This document shows positions 1 to 5,938 of a DNA stretch of 7,419 nt, in pieces. The notes under the pieces were generated by a model. It was not told where the DNA came from. It worked only from the letters and a program-made list of their open reading frames with translations, and searched no databases. Both the position numbers and the translations under genes were made by a program. Numbering within the stretch: position 1 is the first letter of the stretch; every line of letters starts with the position of its first letter. This DNA is from an uncultured Bacilli bacterium (GTDB lineage: Bacteria > Bacillota_I > Bacilli_A > RFN20 > CAG-826). The DNA lies in the NCBI GenBank assembly GCA_934133115.1, contig CAKPAV010000079.1:1-7419 (forward strand). The letters are read 5' to 3'.

Positions 1-487
1 TTGCTCTTTTTAATCCGATAACAACATCTTCTTTACTTAATGGTTTAACTTCTAATAAGTGTGTACGGCTTCTAATCGCCGGATTAATAGCAATATACGG
101 ATTAGATGTAGTAGCGCCAATAATAAAGACACTACCATCTTCTAAATAAGGAAGTAAAATATCTTGCTTATCTTTATTAAGACGATGAATTTCATCCATA
201 ATAATGATGGAACGATTATAAAGTTTTACTTCTTCAATAGCTTGTTCAATATCTTTTTTATTACTTGTAACAGCATTAAGCTTAATTGCGTGTACTTTTA
301 AAGTATTAGCAAAAGCTTCTGCGAGTGTGGTTTTTCCTACTCCAGGAGGACCAAAAAATATCATTGATACAATGGTGTCATTTTTAACACAATTAGTTAA
401 AAAACCATTTTCAGATAGTAAATCGTGTTGTCCAAGTACTTTATCTAAAGTTTTCGGGCGCATACGAAACGCTAAAGGTGCTTTCAT
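1..487 (-). CDS. rarA: Replication-associated recombination protein A (AAA+ ATPase), N-terminal part
   Basis: Partial gene on the minus strand. It starts at the ATG complementary to 485-487 and runs off the left edge after 162 codons; the family is about 420 residues, so roughly the last 260 are outside. The protein opens with PLAFRMRPKTLDKVLGQ, the hallmark of RarA/MgsA (MarA-type clamp-loader-like ATPases). Walker A GPPGVGKTT lies at residues 46-54, Walker B IIIMDEIHR at 94-102, sensor 1 GATTSNP at 124-130, and an arginine-finger-like AIRSR at 137-141. RarA acts in the cytoplasm at stalled replication forks, with single-stranded DNA-binding protein and the replisome. The start is supported by GGAGTT (complement of 495-500) about 7 bases upstream. 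It is divergent from dtd. The RuvB and DnaX alternatives fit the N-terminal motif much less well. Recognition is by family knowledge; no search was run. Confidence 0.95.
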   Translation of the reverse strand, partial: MKAPLAFRMRPKTLDKVLGQHDLLSENGFLTNCVKNDTIVSMIFFGPPGVGKTTLAEAFANTLKVHAIKLNAVTSNKKDIEQAIEEVKLYNRSIIIMDEIHRLNKDKQDILLPYLEDGSVFIIGATTSNPYIAINPAIRSRTHLLEVKPLSKEDVVIGLKRA

Positions 488-555
488 AATCATCAACTCC
501 ACACATTAATATATCATTTTTTTGAAAAAGTCTCTATAATAAAAGCGGTGATTAT
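488..555. promoter_or_regulatory. Divergent intergenic region with putative promoters for rarA and dtd
   Basis: These 68 bases separate two divergent genes and must hold both starts of transcription unless dtd is read from elsewhere. On the plus strand there is a perfect TATAAT at 535-540, but no good -35 at 16-18 bases upstream, and it would give a leader of only about 10 bases that just includes the GCGGTGA ribosome site (545-551). On the minus strand the complement of 508-516 reads TGATATATT, an extended -10 with one mismatch, which would place the start near 501, right before the rarA GGAGTT. Both assignments are pattern inferences. Confidence 0.4.
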
Positions 556-1017
556 ATGCGAGTTATTGTACAAAATGTTTTAAATGCTAATTTATCTATT
601 GATGGTAAGGTTTATTCTAGTATTAATAGAGGATTTGTCTTATTAGTGGGATTTACTTATGGTGATAATGAAGATATCGCCTTAAAGATAGCTTCAAAGA
701 TTATTAAGTCGCGTGTATTTATGGATGAATCAGGTCTTACTAATAAGTCACTTAGTGATATTGATGGCGATATTTTATCGGTTTCACAATTTACTTTATA
801 TGGTGATATGCATAAAGGTAATCGTCCATCTTTTGTCAACGCTTTAAGACCAGAAGAAGCTAAAACATTATATGAATATTTTAATAAATGTTTATTTGAT
901 TTATATCATAAAGAAATTAAAACTGGAGTATTTGGTGCTGATATGAAAGTAGCATTAGTTAATGATGGACCATTTACAATGATTTATGATAGCAAGGAGT
1001 TGATTAAAAATGACTAA
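556..1017 (+). CDS. dtd: D-aminoacyl-tRNA deacylase
   Basis: The protein has 153 residues, close to the usual 145-150. It hydrolyses the ester bond of D-aminoacyl-tRNAs and, from work on the family, also glycine mischarged on tRNA-Ala, so that free tRNA is recycled. Diagnostic motifs are present: SQFT (SQxT) at residues 77-80, KGNRPSF at 87-93, and the NDGP motif at 136-139 whose Gly-cisPro pair gives chiral selectivity. The start MRVIVQNV matches the family (MRxVxQRV) and is preceded by GGTGA a few bases upstream. The last 8 bases (1010-1017) overlap the start of mnmA, which suggests translational coupling. It is a cytoplasmic dimer in known relatives. In B. subtilis dtd lies next to relA rather than directly before mnmA, so this pairing is a local arrangement. 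No defect is visible. Confidence 0.96.
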   Translation: MRVIVQNVLNANLSIDGKVYSSINRGFVLLVGFTYGDNEDIALKIASKIIKSRVFMDESGLTNKSLSDIDGDILSVSQFTLYGDMHKGNRPSFVNALRPEEAKTLYEYFNKCLFDLYHKEIKTGVFGADMKVALVNDGPFTMIYDSKELIKND

Positions 1018-2143
1018 AGTAATGATTGGATTATCTGGTGGAGTAGATTCCGCAGTTGCGGCATATTTATTAAAAAAACAAGGCTATGATGTCGTCGCAG
1101 GATTTATGCGTAACTGGGACGCTATTGCGAATGGTGATTTTTTAGGTAATCCAACTTTAAATAATGATTGCTGTCCACAAGAAGCAGACTATGAAGATGC
1201 TAAAAAAGTCGCAGCAAAGTTAGGAATAGAATTATTTCGTATTGATTTTATTAAAGAATATTGGGATGAAGTATTTACATATTTCTTAAAAGAATATGAA
1301 AACGGAAGAACTCCAAATCCCGATATCTTTTGTAATAAATATATTAAGTTTGATGCTTTCTTAAAATTTGCTAAATCAAAAGGTTGCGATTATATCGCCA
1401 CAGGACATTATGCTAAAAGAGTTGATAAAGATGGAAAAACTTTTCTTTATAAATCTTATGATCAAAATAAAGACCAAACATATTTCTTATCGCAATTAAA
1501 TCAAGAACAAATTGCTTCTTGTTTATTCCCATTAGGAGATATAGATAAAACAGAAGTGCGTAAAATTGCTCATGAGTTAGAACTTAATGTTGCAGATAAA
1601 AAAGATTCTACGGGTATATGTTTTATTGGTGAAAGAAACTTCAAAGAATTTTTGAAAAATTACATTCCCGCTAAAAAAGGTGATATTGTCGATATTAACA
1701 CTTTAGAAGTAGTAGGACATCATGATGGTGTTTTATATTACACTATTGGTCAACGCCGTGGTTTAGGTATTGGTGGCATTAGTGGTAGAGTCGCTAATAG
1801 CTGGTTTGTCGTTAAAAAAGATGTAAAGAAAAATATTCTTTATGTGGCTTCTGGTAATGAAGATGAACATTTATTATCGGACCGTACAATTGTTAAAAAC
1901 TGTGTATTTAATAATGTATTTCCAAAAGAAAATATGCATGTAGGGTGTAAGTTTAGATATCGTCAAAAAGATTTAGGCGTAACAGTGCATATTGTTGATG
2001 AAACCACTATTGAATTAATACATGATGAACCATATAAAGCTGTAACTACAGGGCAAGCGGCGGTATTATATGATGGAGATATTTGTTTAGGTGGAGGAAT
2101 AATTGACCAAGTATATTACAAAAACAAAAGAATTGATATTTAG
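1010..2143 (+). CDS. mnmA: tRNA-specific 2-thiouridylase
   Basis: The protein has 377 residues, normal for the family. MnmA adenylates and then thiolates U34 of tRNA-Lys, -Glu and -Gln, taking sulfur from a cysteine desulfurase. The PP-loop SGGVDS is at residues 9-14. The two catalytic cysteines are visible: C108 in NPDIFCNKYIKF and C204 in STGICFIGERNF. DQTYFLSQL (155-163), YYTIGQRRGLGIG (243-255) and the C-terminal TGQAAVLYDGD (347-357) are also typical. AAGGAG at 994-999, 10 bases before the ATG and inside the end of dtd, supports the start. The insert NGDFLGNPTLNND (41-53) and the NKYIKF variant resemble Mollicutes/Erysipelotrichia proteins more than Bacillus ones (judged from memory). 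No cysteine desulfurase gene is adjacent, unlike B. subtilis where one lies immediately upstream, so the sulfur donor must be encoded elsewhere. Confidence 0.97.
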   Translation: MTKVMIGLSGGVDSAVAAYLLKKQGYDVVAGFMRNWDAIANGDFLGNPTLNNDCCPQEADYEDAKKVAAKLGIELFRIDFIKEYWDEVFTYFLKEYENGRTPNPDIFCNKYIKFDAFLKFAKSKGCDYIATGHYAKRVDKDGKTFLYKSYDQNKDQTYFLSQLNQEQIASCLFPLGDIDKTEVRKIAHELELNVADKKDSTGICFIGERNFKEFLKNYIPAKKGDIVDINTLEVVGHHDGVLYYTIGQRRGLGIGGISGRVANSWFVVKKDVKKNILYVASGNEDEHLLSDRTIVKNCVFNNVFPKENMHVGCKFRYRQKDLGVTVHIVDETTIELIHDEPYKAVTTGQAAVLYDGDICLGGGIIDQVYYKNKRIDI

Positions 2144-2155
2144 TATCGCTAAATA

Positions 2156-2190
2156 ATCAATTTATTGATAAAAATACTAAAAAGTATTTT
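2156..2190 (+). other. AT-rich hairpins after mnmA, possible weak terminator
   Basis: Two small inverted repeats follow the mnmA stop. ATCAA (2156-2160) pairs with TTGAT (2165-2169). AAAATACT (2171-2178) pairs perfectly with AGTATTTT (2183-2190) around an AAAA loop. The second has 8 base pairs but only one G-C pair and is followed by AAAAATTTTT rather than a direct T run, so it is a poor intrinsic terminator. It may slow polymerase, leave read-through into alaS, or be only AT-rich sequence next to the alaS promoter. Confidence 0.3.
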
Positions 2191-2205
2191 AAAAATTTTT
2201 AAATA

Positions 2206-2214
2206 TGCTATAAT
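2206..2214 (+). promoter_or_regulatory. Extended -10 promoter for the alaS operon
   Basis: TGCTATAAT is a perfect extended -10 element (TG at 2206-2207, TATAAT at 2209-2214). The region 16-18 bases upstream is A/T only and has no clear TTGACA, which is common for extended -10 promoters. Transcription would start near 2220, immediately before the 5' strand of T-box Stem I. The position relative to the leader RNA makes this assignment fairly strong. Confidence 0.75.
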
Positions 2215-2223
2215 ACCCTCGAA

Positions 2224-2432
2224 ATCAATGAGGAAGAAGAAATTTAAGTATTGATTTATTAGAGACAATCTAGCGGTGAAAAAGATTGATATCAACTTAA
2301 ATGAGCCACTTCTAAGAGCGAGAAAAACTCGACGTTAACTGCGTTAAAGTAAATTAAGTGCACTAATGTAGTGAATTAGGATGGTACCGCGATTATTATC
2401 GTTCCTTATAATTTTTTAAGGAACGTTTTTTT
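2224..2432 (+). promoter_or_regulatory. T-box riboswitch, alanine-specific, upstream of alaS
   Basis: The leader senses uncharged tRNA-Ala and switches between a terminator and an antiterminator. The T-box sequence AGGATGGTACCGCG is at 2378-2391 (consensus AGGGTGGNACCGCG). Stem I can be traced: GGAAG (2232-2236) pairs with CTTCT (2309-2313); a specifier loop follows with 3' side GAGCCA (2303-2308); ATTTAAGT plus TTGAT (2242-2249, 2251-2255) pairs with ATCAACTTAAAT (2291-2302) with A2250 bulged; the AGAGA bulge is at 2261-2265; and CAATCT/AGATTG (2266-2271, 2283-2288) closes an apical loop containing GGTGA. The specifier reads GCC, Ala (2305-2307). Smaller hairpins are CGAG/CTCG (2319-2322, 2328-2331) and CACTA/TAGTG (2361-2365, 2369-2373). 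UGGU at 2382-2385 is complementary to an ACCA tRNA end, consistent with the A discriminator of tRNA-Ala. In the antiterminator AGGA (2378-2381) pairs with TCCT (2403-2406), and CGAT/ATCG forms at 2390-2401. Confidence 0.95.
2400..2432 (+). terminator. Regulated intrinsic terminator of the alaS T-box
   Basis: CGTTCCTTA (2400-2408) pairs with TAAGGAACG (2417-2425) as a perfect 9-base-pair stem with an 8-base loop, followed by seven T (2426-2432). Its 5' arm contains the TCCT that the antiterminator needs, so the two folds exclude each other. With charged tRNA-Ala this hairpin should form and stop transcription before alaS. Confidence 0.93.
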
Positions 2433-2453
2433 ATGTTTAGGAGAGTGTGAATT

Positions 2454-5063
2454 ATGAAAAAAATGAGTGCAAACGAAATCAGAAATACTTGGTTAAATTT
2501 CTGGAAGAGCAAAGGACATTATATTGAACCTAGTGCTTCTTTAATCCCAAATAATGATCCAACTTTACTTTGGATTAATGCCGGTGTAGCGGCTTTGAAA
2601 AAATATTTTGATGGAACAGAGATTCCAACAAATAGACGTATTACTAATGCACAAAAATCATTACGTACTAATGATATTGAAAATGTTGGTATGACTGCCC
2701 GTCACCATACATTCTTTGAAATGCTTGGTAACTTCTCAATTGGTGATTATTTCCGTAATGAAGTAATACCTTGGGCGGCAGAATTATTAACAAGTGATAA
2801 ATATTTTGGTATTGATAAAGAAAAACTTTATATTACTTATCACCCAGATGATAAAGCAAGTAAAGAATTATGGATGAAGAATGGTATTAGTGAAGACCAC
2901 TTAATTCCTTTAGAAGATAACTTCTGGTGCATTGGTGAAGGACCTTGTGGACCAGATACGGAAATATTCTTTGATCGTGGCGAAAAATATGATCCAGATC
3001 ATTTAGGATTAAGATTATTAAAAGAAGATATTGAAAATGATCGTTATATTGAAATTTGGAATATTGTTTTCTCCCAATATAATGCCGTAACTGGTGTTGA
3101 CCGCAAAGATTATAAAGAATTACCAAATAAAAATATTGATACTGGTGCTGGTTTAGAGCGTTTAGCGTGTATTATGCAAGATACAGAAACTAACTTTGAA
3201 ACTGATTTATTTATGCCGATTATCAAAGAAACTGAAAAACTTGCTAAATATCCTTATGATGATGAACATAAGATGGCGTACCGCGTTATTGCTGATCATA
3301 TTAGAACTTGCACATTCGCACTTTCGGATGGAGCAACTTTCTCAAATGAAGGAAGAGGCTATGTTTTAAGAAGAATTTTACGTCGTGCAGTAAGATTTGG
3401 TCGTAAATTAGGAATTGATAAACCATTTATGTATCATCTTGTGAGAGTATGTGCGGATAATATGAAAGATTTCTATCCATACTTAGAAGAAAAAGTTGAT
3501 TATGTTTCTAAAATTGTTAAAGCTGAAGAAGAAAAATTCTTATCTACTTTAAATAGCGGTGAAGCTTTACTTCGTAAAATGATTGAAGGGAAAGATGTTC
3601 TTAGCGGAGAAGATGCCTTTAAGTTATATGATACTTATGGTTTTCCAGTCGAATTAACAAAAGAAATTTGTTTAGAAGCAAATGTTAAAGTAGATGAAGA
3701 AGGATTTAAAGTAGAAATGCAAAAACAAAAAGAACGTGCAAGAAACGCTCGTGGTAATTTGCAAAGTATGAATAAACAAGCTAAAGATTTATTAGAATTT
3801 GAAGTTCCTTCAACATTCTTATATGATGCCACTACATGTAAAGCAAAAGTTGTTGGATTATTTGTTAACGGCGAAAAAGTTGATGAAATTAAAGAAAGTG
3901 GCGAAGTAGTATTTGATCAAACTCCTTTCTATGCAGAAATGGGTGGACAAGTTAGTGATACTGGCGTTATTGCTAATGATAATACTTCTATGCGTGTAGA
4001 AAATGTCTTTAAAGCACCTCGTGGACAACACTTACATCATGTTACTTTAGACTTTGGAAGTGTTAAATTAGGTGATGAATTTACTTTAACAATTGATGAA
4101 GTAAAAAGACATAAAATTATGGCTAATCACTCAGCATCTCACTTACTTCAAGCTGCTTTAGTAAAAGTATTAGGAAGCCATGTTCACCAAGAAGGTAGCT
4201 TTGTTAATGATGAATACGCGCGTTTTGACTTCTCACATTTTGCTAAAGTTAGTGATAGTGAATTAAATGAAATTGAAAAGGCCGTTAATGAAATGATAAA
4301 TGCTTCTATTGAAGAAGAAACTAAAGTTTTACCAATTGAAGAAGCAAAGAAATTAAACGCGACTGCCTTGTTTAATGAAAAATATGGCGATGTTGTTCGT
4401 GTCGTTTGTTTTGGTGATGTATCTAAAGAATTTTGTGGTGGTACACATGTGAAAAACACTAAAGATATTGGTGTATTTGCAATTGAATTTGAAGAAGCCA
4501 TTGCATCAGGCATTAGAAGAATTCAACTTCGTACTGGATTTGAAGCATATCGTTTATTAAAACAAAAAGAATTAATGTTATTAGAACAAAAAGTGTTATT
4601 AAACGCTAATTCAATTAATGAAAATAACTTACGCTTAAAATCTTTAATTAAAGAAAAAGAAGACTTAAGAAATCAAGTGAAAGTTCTTGAAGAGAAACAA
4701 GCTTTATTAACGTCGAAATCTTTAATGGAAGAATTTGGAGTATTTAATGGACATCACTTATTAGTTAAGTATTTACCTAATACTAATCGTGCTTCATTAA
4801 TTAAAATTATTGATGAATTAAAAACTAAATTTGATGATGGTATTATTGTTTTAATTGGTGAAGAAAATGGTAACTATCCAATTACTTGTGCTTTAACTAA
4901 AGAAGCTATGGCTTCTGGACTTAAAGCCGGAGTTATTGTAAAGAGTGTTGCTAACTTACTTTTAGGATCAGGTGGAGGAAGACCAGATTTAGCCACAGGT
5001 GCTGGTAAAGACTTATCAAAATTAAGTGAAGTTAATGATTTAGTTAAAAAACTCATTGATTAA
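2454..5063 (+). CDS. alaS: Alanine--tRNA ligase
   Basis: The protein has 869 residues, full length for bacterial AlaRS (about 870-880). It charges tRNA-Ala and hydrolyses Ser- and Gly-tRNA-Ala. In order: a class II catalytic domain with motif 2 region TARHHTFFEMLGNFS (81-95) and motif 3 DTGAGLERL (229-237); a tRNA-recognition domain rich in R (about 300-450); an editing domain with zinc-site HSASH (H559, H563) and CGGTH (C661, H665); a charged coiled-coil-like stretch (about 700-755); and a C-terminal DHHA1/C-Ala domain ending in GSGGGRPDLATGAGKD (838-853). AGGAG at 2439-2443 lies 10 bases before the chosen ATG; a second ATG three codons on (2463) would be 19 bases away and is less likely. 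Transcription is controlled by the T-box just upstream. ruvX follows after 33 bases. No key residue is missing. Confidence 0.98.
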   Translation: MKKMSANEIRNTWLNFWKSKGHYIEPSASLIPNNDPTLLWINAGVAALKKYFDGTEIPTNRRITNAQKSLRTNDIENVGMTARHHTFFEMLGNFSIGDYFRNEVIPWAAELLTSDKYFGIDKEKLYITYHPDDKASKELWMKNGISEDHLIPLEDNFWCIGEGPCGPDTEIFFDRGEKYDPDHLGLRLLKEDIENDRYIEIWNIVFSQYNAVTGVDRKDYKELPNKNIDTGAGLERLACIMQDTETNFETDLFMPIIKETEKLAKYPYDDEHKMAYRVIADHIRTCTFALSDGATFSNEGRGYVLRRILRRAVRFGRKLGIDKPFMYHLVRVCADNMKDFYPYLEEKVDYVSKIVKAEEEKFLSTLNSGEALLRKMIEGKDVLSGEDAFKLYDTYGFPVELTKEICLEANVKVDEEGFKVEMQKQKERARNARGNLQSMNKQAKDLLEFEVPSTFLYDATTCKAKVVGLFVNGEKVDEIKESGEVVFDQTPFYAEMGGQVSDTGVIANDNTSMRVENVFKAPRGQHLHHVTLDFGSVKLGDEFTLTIDEVKRHKIMANHSASHLLQAALVKVLGSHVHQEGSFVNDEYARFDFSHFAKVSDSELNEIEKAVNEMINASIEEETKVLPIEEAKKLNATALFNEKYGDVVRVVCFGDVSKEFCGGTHVKNTKDIGVFAIEFEEAIASGIRRIQLRTGFEAYRLLKQKELMLLEQKVLLNANSINENNLRLKSLIKEKEDLRNQVKVLEEKQALLTSKSLMEEFGVFNGHHLLVKYLPNTNRASLIKIIDELKTKFDDGIIVLIGEENGNYPITCALTKEAMASGLKAGVIVKSVANLLLGSGGGRPDLATGAGKDLSKLSEVNDLVKKLID

Positions 5064-5096
5064 TGAATAAAATATAAAAATAGGAAAAAAATAATT

Positions 5097-5519
5097 ATGG
5101 GAAAAGTAATAGGTTTAGATTTAGGAACAAGAACATTAGGAATTGCTATTTCAGATTCGCTCGGTATGATTGCTTATGGAAGAGAAACACATCGTTTTGA
5201 AAATGGCAATTTTAAAGAAGCTGCAACTTACGCAGTTGAGTATGCCCAAAAAGAAGGCGTAACAGAGATTGCTTTAGGCTTACCACTTCATATGAACGGA
5301 GATGTAGGAGATCACGCGCAATCCGCGATGCGCTTTAAAGAAGAAATGCTTGAACTTAATCCTAATTTAAAAATTGTTCTTGTTGATGAAAGAATGTCCA
5401 CGATGCTTGCCACAAGGAGATTACTTGAAGCGGATTTATCAAGAAAAAAACGCAAACAAGTTATTGATAAAATGGCCGCGGTTGTTATTCTTGAAACTTA
5501 CCTAGACTCACGCCACTAA
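5097..5519 (+). CDS. ruvX: Putative pre-16S rRNA nuclease / Holliday-junction-resolvase-like protein (YqgF family)
   Basis: The protein has 140 residues, the normal family size, with an RNase H fold. YqgF/RuvX proteins process the 5' end of 16S rRNA; the older resolvase label comes from fold similarity. The predicted acidic metal site is present: D8 in GLDLGTRTLGIA (6-17), E98 in VDERMST (96-102) and D124 in VIDKMAAVVILETY (122-135). GLPLHMNGD (61-69) is also typical. The ribosome site is a modest AGGAAA (5082-5087), 9 bases before the ATG. The gene lies 33 bases after alaS and 9 bases before the DUF1292 gene, so it is almost certainly in the alaS transcript and shares its T-box control. In most Firmicutes reoM (IreB/YrzL, DUF965) sits between alaS and ruvX; here the gap is too short to hold it. 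Confidence 0.93.
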   Translation: MGKVIGLDLGTRTLGIAISDSLGMIAYGRETHRFENGNFKEAATYAVEYAQKEGVTEIALGLPLHMNGDVGDHAQSAMRFKEEMLELNPNLKIVLVDERMSTMLATRRLLEADLSRKKRKQVIDKMAAVVILETYLDSRH

Positions 5520-5528
5520 GGAGAAAAT

Positions 5529-5783
5529 ATGGAACCAGCAGAAAATGAAATTATTGTAGTTGATGAAGATGGAACAGAATATCCAATGGAAATTCTCATG
5601 ACTTATGAAAATGATGAAAGATGTGCAAAATATGTTTTATGTTATGAAACTGATGCACCCGATGATATATTTGCTTTCCGTTATGATGATGAACATAATT
5701 TAACTGAAGTTATTGATGATGAAGAATTAGATGAAGTAGAAGAAGTATTAAATGCTTTTCAAGATGATTCTAGTGAAGACTAA
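5529..5783 (+). CDS. DUF1292 family protein (YrzB/UPF0473-like)
   Basis: This is a small, strongly acidic protein of 84 residues, within the family's usual 80-110. Its N-terminus carries the family pattern of a short beta strand and turn, NEIIVVDEDGTEYPMEIL (6-23), followed by YVLCYETDAPDDIFAFRYDDE, where a single long motif is typical, and a tail rich in D and E (EELDEVEEVLNAF). The function of the family is unknown. AAGGAG (5518-5523) overlaps the ruvX stop codon and lies 5 bases before the ATG, so translation is probably coupled to ruvX. The position directly after ruvX matches yrzB in B. subtilis and supports the call. It is the last gene of the alaS operon, with a terminator 21 bases after its stop. 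No signal peptide or membrane segment is seen. Confidence 0.9.
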   Translation: MEPAENEIIVVDEDGTEYPMEILMTYENDERCAKYVLCYETDAPDDIFAFRYDDEHNLTEVIDDEELDEVEEVLNAFQDDSSED

Positions 5784-5804
5784 TCACAAAATAACAATTA
5801 TTGC

Positions 5805-5835
5805 AAGACTTAGTTTAACCGCTAGGTCTTTTTTT
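5805..5835 (+). terminator. Intrinsic terminator closing the alaS-ruvX-DUF1292 operon
   Basis: AAGACTTAG (5805-5813) pairs with CTAGGTCTT (5822-5830), nine pairs including one G-U, around an 8-base loop. It is followed by a T run that reaches 5835 (seven T counting the last two of the stem). It lies 21 bases after the DUF1292 stop and separates the tRNA/rRNA operon from the sugar-metabolism gene. Confidence 0.92.
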
Positions 5836-5841
5836 ATGGCT

Positions 5842-5866
5842 TTAAATGAAAATAATTTTCACTTAA
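5842..5866. promoter_or_regulatory. 25-base dyad, candidate operator upstream of manA
   Basis: TTAAATGAAAAT (5842-5853) and ATTTTCACTTAA (5855-5866) are inverted copies around a central A5854, with 11 of 12 positions matching. The inner 15 bases (TGAAAAT, A, ATTTTCA) are a perfect odd-length palindrome. No T run follows, so a terminator role is unlikely. It lies 73 bases before the manA start. A dimeric sugar-responsive repressor or activator could bind here, but the sequence does not say which. The odd centre and missing CG argue against a CcpA cre site. Confidence 0.45.
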
Positions 5867-5908
5867 TGTAAGAAAATAGCTTTCTATATAAAAATCTTAA
5901 TTAAATTT

Positions 5909-5919
5909 CATAATAGAAT
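5909..5919 (+). promoter_or_regulatory. Possible -10 elements for the manA-ROK gene
   Basis: Two overlapping near-consensus -10 hexamers are present: CATAAT (5909-5914) and TAGAAT (5914-5919), each one mismatch from TATAAT. Neither has a good -35 at the usual distance. A start near 5921-5926 would leave a short leader with the strong ribosome site GAGGTGA (5927-5933). A promoter is expected between the terminator ending at 5835 and the gene at 5939, but the exact element is uncertain. Nothing coding is seen in 5836-5938. Confidence 0.35.
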
Positions 5920-5938
5920 AAGTTTTGAGGTGAACTTT

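Noticed and set aside
327..509. Open frame of 60 codons on the plus strand at the left end
   Set aside because: It is the antisense shadow of the rarA Walker A region, which carries clear conserved motifs on the other strand.
522..527. TTGAAA as the -35 element of the dtd promoter
   Set aside because: It is only 7 bases from TATAAT at 535-540, far below the 16-18 base spacing that sigma-A promoters need.
2887..3126. Open frame of 79 codons on the minus strand inside alaS
   Set aside because: It is antisense to the AlaRS catalytic domain, with no motif and no convincing ribosome site.
4184..4513. Open frame of 109 codons on the minus strand inside alaS
   Set aside because: It lies fully antisense to the AlaRS editing domain, has no recognisable motif, and is rich in S, F and T as expected for a shadow of an A-rich coding strand.
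5847..5861. CcpA cre site before manA
   Set aside because: The palindrome has an odd 15-base length and lacks the central CG of the cre consensus, so only the outer TGAAA/TTTCA resemble it.
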